From positions 1 to 11,379 of the forward strand of contig VYDD01000013.1 in assembly GCA_009843625.1 (NCBI GenBank): a DNA stretch of 11,379 nucleotides. Direction: 5' to 3'. The stretch is from Gammaproteobacteria bacterium. GTDB taxonomy: Bacteria > Gemmatimonadota > Gemmatimonadetes > Longimicrobiales > Gaopeijiaceae. A program made the position numbers and the translations under genes. Shown in pieces: positions 6,317-11,379 of this stretch. Position 1 is the first letter of the stretch; every line of letters begins with the position of its first letter. Below the pieces are notes generated by a model. It saw only the letters and a list, made by a program, of their open reading frames with translations, ran no database searches and was not told the origin of the DNA.

Positions 6317-8089
6317 ATGACTGATCCGAAACCGGAGCGCACTTCCCGGCGGTCGCGCATGGCGGGAAGCCTCCGCGAACAGGACGCGGGCCGCACGCAG
6401 CGACTCGCCGGCTGGGTTCATCGGCGCCGCGACCTGGGCGGCATGGTGTTCATCGATCTGCGCGACCGCTCCGGGATCGTGCAGGTTTCCTTCGGCCCCG
6501 ACTGGACGGAACCGGAGTCGTTCCGAGCGGCGGGCAAGCTCGGCGCCGAAGACGTGATCGCGGTGCGGGGCGAGGTCGTCCGGCGGCCCCCGGAAGCGCG
6601 AAACCCCGAAATGGCGACCGGCGCGGTGGAGCTGCAGGCCACGAGCTTCGCGCTGCTCGGGGACGCGGACACGCCCGCCATCCCGGTGCACCAGAACCCT
6701 GGAGAGGAGCCTCCCGCGGAGGAACTGCGGCTTCTGCACCGCCATCTGGACCTGCGGCGCGCGCCCATGCAGGCCGCGCTGGAACTGCGTCACCGGCTGG
6801 TGCTCGAGACCCGCAACTACCTCGACCGGCTGGGCTTCCTCGAGATCGAGACCCCGATCCTCACGAAGCCGATGCCGGAAGGGGCGCGCGACTTCCTGGT
6901 GCCCAGCCGCGTCCACCCGGGAGAGTTCTACGCCCTGCCGCAGAGCCCGCAGATCTACAAGCAGATCCTCATGACCGCGGGATTCGACCGCTACTTCCAG
7001 ATCGCGCGCTGTTTCCGCGACGAGGATCAGCGCACCGACCGGCAGCCCGAGTTCACCCAGATCGACGTGGAGGCGTCGTTCATCGCGCCGGAGGATCTCC
7101 TGGGGTGGATCGAGGGACTCATGGTCCGCCTTTCCGAGGTGGCGGGGATGGGCACGCCCGCGCCGTTCCAGCGCATGGCGTACCGCGATGCCCTGGACTG
7201 CTACGGCAGCGACCGTCCCGACCTCCGCTTCCGGCTTGAGATCGAGGACTGGTCGGAGCCCTTCGCGGATGTGGATTTCCGCATTACGCGCGGGGCGCTG
7301 GATGCGGGCGGGCGCGTGCGCGGGCTCCGCCTTCCGGGAGGTGCATCGCTCTCCCGCAAGCAGGTGGGGGTGATCGAGTCGGCCGCACGGAAGGCCGGTG
7401 CGCCCGGGCTGCTCTGGGTCAAGCGCACCGAGGACGGCGGCTCGGGCCCGCTCGCCCGCTTCCTGGGCGAGGGGCACTACGACGCGCTGGGCCTGCGTGC
7501 CGGCGATCTGGCCCTGGCCGCAGCCGGTCCGGACGCGGTCACCTCGCCGGCGCTCGCGGCGGCGAGGCTGCGGGCGGCGGATGTGGCCGCCATCCCACGC
7601 GACCGTGAGCATGCGTGGGCGTGGATCCTCGATTTCCCGCTCTTCGACCCGCTTCCCGACGGGGCGGGCATCACCTTCAACCACCATCCCTTCGTGATGC
7701 CCGCCGTGGACGATCTGCCTCGCCTGGAGTCGGATCCGCTTTCGTGCGGGGCACGTGCGTACGACCTGGTGTATAACGGTTCGGAACTCGGGTCGGGCAG
7801 CCTGCGCATCCACGACGCGGCATTGCAGGAGCGCGTCCTGCGGGTCCTGGGCCTGGGCGACCGACAGATCGAGGAGCGCTTCGGCTTCCTCCTTCGGGCG
7901 TTGCGCTCCGGTGCTCCTCCGCATGGCGGAATCGCCCTGGGAATGGACCGCATCGTGCAGCACTTCGCGGGAGCCACAAGCCTGAGAGACGTGATCGCTT
8001 TCCCGAAGACCACCGCGGCGAGGGCGCTCTTCGAGGCCGCGCCCGGACGACCGGGAAGGGCGGAGCTGGAGGCGCTGAAGCTGGCATGA
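6317..8089 (+). CDS. aspS: Aspartyl-tRNA synthetase (bacterial type)
   Basis: Class IIb synthetase that charges tRNA-Asp in the cytoplasm; 590 aa, the standard bacterial length. The OB-fold anticodon-binding domain spans about 16-112 (RLAGWVHRRRDLGGMVFIDLRDR at about 29-51). The catalytic domain follows, with TKPMPEGARDFLVPSR, the QSPQIYKQ loop at 209-216, motif 2 FQIARCFRDEDQR at 227-239 and motif 3 GMDRIV at 542-547. The bacterial GAD insertion lies at roughly 310-420, ending before DFPLF and the HHPF motif. Leu40 in RRRDLGG corresponds to the position where the non-discriminating Pseudomonas enzyme has His31, so this enzyme is more likely discriminating; that is inference from one position. 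I start at ATG 6317 because the family-conserved SRMAGSLRE begins before the Met at 6359; an ATG at 6251 would add unconserved residues. There is no Shine-Dalgarno. The stop overlaps the phoH start as ATGA. Confidence 0.95.
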   Translation: MTDPKPERTSRRSRMAGSLREQDAGRTQRLAGWVHRRRDLGGMVFIDLRDRSGIVQVSFGPDWTEPESFRAAGKLGAEDVIAVRGEVVRRPPEARNPEMATGAVELQATSFALLGDADTPAIPVHQNPGEEPPAEELRLLHRHLDLRRAPMQAALELRHRLVLETRNYLDRLGFLEIETPILTKPMPEGARDFLVPSRVHPGEFYALPQSPQIYKQILMTAGFDRYFQIARCFRDEDQRTDRQPEFTQIDVEASFIAPEDLLGWIEGLMVRLSEVAGMGTPAPFQRMAYRDALDCYGSDRPDLRFRLEIEDWSEPFADVDFRITRGALDAGGRVRGLRLPGGASLSRKQVGVIESAARKAGAPGLLWVKRTEDGGSGPLARFLGEGHYDALGLRAGDLALAAAGPDAVTSPALAAARLRAADVAAIPRDREHAWAWILDFPLFDPLPDGAGITFNHHPFVMPAVDDLPRLESDPLSCGARAYDLVYNGSELGSGSLRIHDAALQERVLRVLGLGDRQIEERFGFLLRALRSGAPPHGGIALGMDRIVQHFAGATSLRDVIAFPKTTAARALFEAAPGRPGRAELEALKLA

Positions 8090-9063
8090 CCCAGACCATC
8101 GTGGAGCACCGCCTCGACACCGAGGGAGCCGATCCGCTCCTGCTGGCCGGGGTCAACGACGCCAACATGCAGGGACTGGCGCGTCTCTTCGGCATCCGGG
8201 TGATCCTGCGCGGCGACCGGCTGCTGCTCTCGGGCGCCCTCGAAGGCGTGGAGCGGGCCGTCCCGGTGGTGCGCCACATGATCGAGCTGGCCCGCATGAG
8301 GGTGGGGTTCGACGCCTCCGACATCGCGCGCTTCGCCGAGGAGCGCGCCACCGGTGGCCCGGCGGCACCCGTGGAGGCGGGAGAGCCGTCCCGCATCGCG
8401 CTGCCCGGGTCACGCCGGGTGATCAGCCCGCGCTCCGAGGGCCAGCGGCGCTACGTCGAGGCCATCGACAGCTTCGAAATCGTCATTTCGATCGGTCCGG
8501 CCGGCACCGGCAAGACCTATCTGGCCGTGGCCAAGGCGGTGGAGGCCCTCTACCGCAAGCGGGTGCGGCGCATCGTGCTGGCCCGGCCTGCGGTGGAGGC
8601 GGGCGAGAACCTGGGCTTTCTCCCCGGCGACCTGCAGGAGAAGGTCGACCCCTACCTGAGGCCCCTCTACGATGCGCTGGAGGACATGATGCCGCCCGAG
8701 CGCGTGCGCCGCGCCCTGGATGATCGCACCATCGAAATCGCGCCCCTCGCCTACATGCGCGGCCGCACCCTTTCGGACGCCTTCGTCATCCTGGACGAGG
8801 CCCAGAACGCCACCCGCGCCCAGATGAAGATGTTCCTGACCCGCCTGGGCCTGAACTCGCGCGTGGTCATCACCGGCGACAAGACCCAGATCGACCTCCC
8901 GAACCGAGCGGATTCGGGTCTGCTTCAGGTGGAGAACATCCTCCGCAACGTGAACGGTATCGCGCTCGTCTATCTGGACGCGGTGGATGTCATACGCCAT
9001 CGGCTGGTGAAGCACATCATCCGCGCGTACGAGAAGGACACCGTGGAAGGAGAGCCCCGGTGA
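8086..9063 (+). CDS. phoH: PhoH-family ATPase (YbeZ-like)
   Basis: PhoH/YbeZ P-loop ATPase of 325 aa, usual length, cytoplasmic. Family members bind RNA and partner with the endoribonuclease YbeY in rRNA processing and ribosome quality control; the exact activity is not settled. A small KH-like N-terminal domain (about 15-72, NMQGLARLFGIRVILRGD) precedes the PhoH core. Walker A is GPAGTGKT at 137-144, followed by RPAVEAGENLGFLPGD at 168-182, EKVDPYLRPLYDAL at 185-198, PLAYMRGRTL at 220-229 and Walker B FVILDEAQN at 233-241. ITGDKTQIDLP (262-272) serves as the sensor-like motif. The C-terminal DVIRHRLVKHIIRAYE is also typical. It starts inside the aspS stop (ATGA) and ends inside the pgpH start (GTGA), so it is probably translated by coupling. 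The phoH-pgpH-ybeY order is common across bacteria. I see nothing unusual in it. Confidence 0.93.
   Translation: MTQTIVEHRLDTEGADPLLLAGVNDANMQGLARLFGIRVILRGDRLLLSGALEGVERAVPVVRHMIELARMRVGFDASDIARFAEERATGGPAAPVEAGEPSRIALPGSRRVISPRSEGQRRYVEAIDSFEIVISIGPAGTGKTYLAVAKAVEALYRKRVRRIVLARPAVEAGENLGFLPGDLQEKVDPYLRPLYDALEDMMPPERVRRALDDRTIEIAPLAYMRGRTLSDAFVILDEAQNATRAQMKMFLTRLGLNSRVVITGDKTQIDLPNRADSGLLQVENILRNVNGIALVYLDAVDVIRHRLVKHIIRAYEKDTVEGEPR
9047..9052 (+). promoter_or_regulatory. Shine-Dalgarno site deciding the pgpH GTG start
   Basis: AAGGAG lies 7 nt before the GTG at 9060, within the last codons of phoH. It supports the GTG over the in-frame ATG at 9075, which would leave the motif too far upstream. 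Confidence 0.6.
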
Positions 9064-11342
9064 CCCTCTGGCGCATGCTGTCGAGCCCGCCGGAGCGCCT
9101 CTGGCCCGAGGCGATCGTCCACCACGGCGCGCGCGTCCTGATGCTCGCCGGGCTCGCCCTCCTGGTGACGGTGGGGTTCCCGCCCAACCCGCGGGTGGCC
9201 GACGTGAGCGGGTACGAGGCCGGGGTGGTCGCGACCGAGGATCTGATTGCCGAGGTCGAGTTCGCGGTGCCCAAGTCCGCGGCCGAGCTGGAGCGCGACC
9301 GGGCGACCGCAGTTGCCGCGGTGCCGATGATCTACCGCTACCGTCCGGAGGCGGGCGACTCCACCGCCGACGCCCTCAACCGTTTCTTCGCCACGGTCGA
9401 GGATACCCTGGGGGCGGACCTCGCCGCGCTCGATTCCGTGCTGGCGGCCGAGAACATCGCCGCGACACCCGCGCTGGTGGAGATGCTGCGGGACGCGGCC
9501 GTACGCGAGGAAGTGCTCCGGGCCGCGCTGCGCGCCGCGCGGGAACTCATCCCGGCCGGCGTGGTCGATGCGACGACACGGGATAACCTCGGTGACCGCA
9601 TCACGGTGCTCGACGAGGGCGGCGAACGTTTCGTGTCGGCCGCAGAGCTGCTGACCGCCACCGACCTCTACAACCGCTCCGCCGCGCTGCTGCCCGAGGA
9701 CGCTTCTCCGGAGGCGACCGAGATCCTGCGCCTGCTGCTCATCCGCTTCCGCGAGTTCAGCTACGTGCCCAACCAGCAGGCCACGGCGGCCCGGCGCACG
9801 GCGGCCCGCCAGTCCGTCGCCACCACGCGCGGCAACGTGCTCACCGGAGAGGCCATCCTGCGCGCCAACCAGCAGGTCACCGACGAGGACCTGGTCCGCC
9901 TGCGCGCCTACGAAGAGCAGCTGCGCACGCTCGGGCTGCTCGGCGCCACCGCCACGGGCTTTCTGCCGTCCCTCGGCGCGTACCTGCTGCAGGTGCTGCT
10001 GCTCGGGATGCTCTGGATCGTGCTGTGGGCCTATCGCGGCGAGGTGTACACCAACTTCCGCTGGATGACGCTTCTGGCCCTGCTGCTGGCCACGTACTTC
10101 GCCTCCGCAATCGTCATTTCGCGGGTTGCCATCTTCCCGCCCGAGCTGCTCCCCATTGCCTTCGTGACGCTCTCGGTGGCGGTGGTGTGGGACGGCCGCC
10201 TCGCCCTCATGCTCGCGCTGGTGCTGGCCGTCGTCACCGCGTCGCTCACGCCCTTCCAGGGCGCGGACGTGATGGTGACCACGATGGTGGGCGGCGGCGC
10301 GGCGGCGCTCGCCGTAGGAGTCGTGCGGCGGCGCTCGCAGAGCTGGACCTTCATCGCCGTAATCGCGGGATCCTATGCCTTCGTCACGCTCTCACTGTGG
10401 CTCAGTCGGATGCAGCCCTCCGCCGGGGTGCTCCCCTCCATCGGCTGGACCACCGGAAACGCCATCGTGAGTGCCGGCCTGGCGCTCCTGTTCGTGCCTG
10501 CGTTCGAGTGGTTCACGGGCATCACCACCGATCAGACGCTGCTCGAGTTCGCGGATCCCAACCGCACGCTGCTCAAGCGCCTGTCCATGGAGGCACCCGG
10601 CACCTACGCCCACACCGTCAACGTGGCCAACCTGGCCGAAGCGGCAGGCACGGCCATCGGCGCGAATGGCCTGCTTTGCAGGGTGGGCACGTACTACCAC
10701 GACGTCGGCAAGGTGCTCGAGCCGCAGTACTTCATCGAGAACCAGCACGGGGGCGTAAACCCGCACGACCGGCTCGATCCGGCGATCTCGGCGGCCATTC
10801 TGCGGCGGCACGTGGTCGAGGGACTCCGGCTGGCCCGTCAGGAAAAGCTGCCCGCGGCCATCTCGGCCTTCATCGCCGAACACCATGGAACCCAGCGCAT
10901 CGGCTACTTCTACGGCAAGGCGCTCGAGCAGGCCGGCGAAGAGAATGTGGACGAAAGCGAGTTCCACTATGCGGGCCCGAAGCCACAGTCCAGGGAGACC
11001 GCGGTGGCGCTCCTGGCAGATCCCGTGGAGTCGGCCGCGCGCACCCTGCGCGATCCCACCCCGGAACGCATCCGAGCCATGGTCGACGCGATCGTGGACA
11101 GCCGGGTGGCCGATGGCCAACTGGACGAGGCTCCGCTTACCTTCGCGCAGGTCTCGCTCGTCAAGGAACAGTTCGCGAAGGTGCTCGAAGCGATGTACCA
11201 CCGCCGCATCGACTATCCCGAAACGGCGCATATCAGCAAGGCTCGCGATGACGGCGAAGCGGCCGGCGACGAACCCTCGGAAGCCGCCGCAAACGGTGAT
11301 CCCGCCGGCGACGCCGCGCCGTCCCCCTCCTCCTCCCCCTGA
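9060..11342 (+). CDS. pgpH: PgpH-type 7TM-HD cyclic-di-AMP phosphodiesterase
   Basis: Inner-membrane HD phosphodiesterase of 760 aa. Characterised PgpH proteins hydrolyse cyclic di-AMP to pApA; c-di-AMP controls potassium and osmotic balance. Order: first membrane segment about 24-40; extracytoplasmic 7TMR-HDED domain about 41-295; seven further hydrophobic segments about 303-482; cytoplasmic HD domain about 505-720. HD-domain residues include His518 (GTYAHTVNVANLAEAA), His547-Asp548 (YYHDVGK), His584, His608-His609 (EHHG) and Asp654 (LLADPVESAA, usually ADSVE). NPHDRLDP, YAGPKPQSRETA and DGQLDEAPLT are further PgpH-specific stretches. A low-complexity acidic then Pro/Ser-rich tail (about 730-760) ends the protein and is probably disordered. 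Start is GTG at 9060 with a good Shine-Dalgarno, overlapping the phoH stop by 4 bp. No diadenylate cyclase lies in the window, so the substrate is inferred from the family. Confidence 0.93.
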   Translation: MTLWRMLSSPPERLWPEAIVHHGARVLMLAGLALLVTVGFPPNPRVADVSGYEAGVVATEDLIAEVEFAVPKSAAELERDRATAVAAVPMIYRYRPEAGDSTADALNRFFATVEDTLGADLAALDSVLAAENIAATPALVEMLRDAAVREEVLRAALRAARELIPAGVVDATTRDNLGDRITVLDEGGERFVSAAELLTATDLYNRSAALLPEDASPEATEILRLLLIRFREFSYVPNQQATAARRTAARQSVATTRGNVLTGEAILRANQQVTDEDLVRLRAYEEQLRTLGLLGATATGFLPSLGAYLLQVLLLGMLWIVLWAYRGEVYTNFRWMTLLALLLATYFASAIVISRVAIFPPELLPIAFVTLSVAVVWDGRLALMLALVLAVVTASLTPFQGADVMVTTMVGGGAAALAVGVVRRRSQSWTFIAVIAGSYAFVTLSLWLSRMQPSAGVLPSIGWTTGNAIVSAGLALLFVPAFEWFTGITTDQTLLEFADPNRTLLKRLSMEAPGTYAHTVNVANLAEAAGTAIGANGLLCRVGTYYHDVGKVLEPQYFIENQHGGVNPHDRLDPAISAAILRRHVVEGLRLARQEKLPAAISAFIAEHHGTQRIGYFYGKALEQAGEENVDESEFHYAGPKPQSRETAVALLADPVESAARTLRDPTPERIRAMVDAIVDSRVADGQLDEAPLTFAQVSLVKEQFAKVLEAMYHRRIDYPETAHISKARDDGEAAGDEPSEAAANGDPAGDAAPSPSSSP

Positions 11343-11358
11343 CACCGCTCCCGGAACC

Positions 11359-11379
11359 GTGACCGGGCCCCAGGTGCTG
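11359..11379 (+). CDS. Possible start of the next gene (ybeY expected), cut by the window edge
   Basis: A GTG at 11359, 16 nt after the pgpH stop, opens a frame that runs at least seven codons to the window end (Val-Thr-Gly-Pro-Gln-Val-Leu). The gene order phoH-pgpH-ybeY is common, so the endoribonuclease YbeY is the natural expectation. Seven codons cannot identify it, and there is no clear Shine-Dalgarno. Confidence 0.25.

Noticed and set aside
6302..7963. A 553-codon open frame antisense to aspS
   Set aside because: It mirrors a fully conserved synthetase gene. Long antisense frames are expected in GC-rich codon usage, and the translation shows no recognisable domain.
10025..11251. A 408-codon open frame in another phase inside pgpH, and a 317-codon antisense frame at 10392-11345
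   Set aside because: Both lie wholly within the conserved membrane and HD regions of pgpH and have Arg/Pro/Gly/Ala-rich shadow composition without motifs.

Overview
This 11.4 kb window is GC-rich bacterial chromosome packed with genes: six complete housekeeping genes, two less familiar ones (a lipoprotein and a membrane-anchored LytR_C protein), and possibly the first codons of a ninth gene at the right edge. Three things suggest Gemmatimonadota: the GC-rich coding sequence, a lipoprotein of the 6-bladed beta-propeller type with the 'GQGPGE' signature that is abundant in that phylum, and AspRS and PhoH sequences of ordinary bacterial type. This placement is inference from composition and family feel, not a database result.

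Layout. (1) 62-1396, plus strand: a secreted lipoprotein with an NHL-like beta-propeller. (2) 1393-3012, minus strand: an NFACT/RqcH-family protein. It converges on gene 1, and the two stop codons share the palindrome CTAG. (3) 3131-4996, plus strand: an overlapping three-gene operon of a YqeK-type HD Ap4A hydrolase, a membrane-anchored LytR_C protein and signal peptidase I (lepB). It is divergent from the RqcH gene across 118 bp. (4) 5013-6095, minus strand: rlmN, convergent with lepB across 16 bp. (5) 6317 to the right edge, plus strand: aspS, phoH and pgpH, coupled by 4-bp stop/start overlaps, then perhaps the first seven codons of the next gene (ybeY would be expected there). aspS and rlmN diverge across 221 bp.

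How the genes relate. Most of the window serves translation and its quality control: RqcH-like rescue of stalled 50S subunits, RlmN methylation of 23S rRNA and tRNA, AspRS, and the PhoH/(YbeY) RNA-metabolism pair. Two HD-superfamily hydrolases of signalling dinucleotides are embedded among them: YqeK (Ap4A) and PgpH (c-di-AMP). LepB and the LytR_C protein are envelope functions.

No mobile element, CRISPR array, tRNA, rRNA or phage gene is visible, and I see no complete novel system. The points most worth a second look are the divergent N-terminal domain of the RqcH-like protein, the yqeK/LytR_C/lepB arrangement, the contrast between non-Shine-Dalgarno starts at operon heads and good Shine-Dalgarno sites at some internal genes, and the symmetric element in the rlmN/aspS spacer. 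No intergenic stretch exceeds 300 bases; the longest is 6096-6316.
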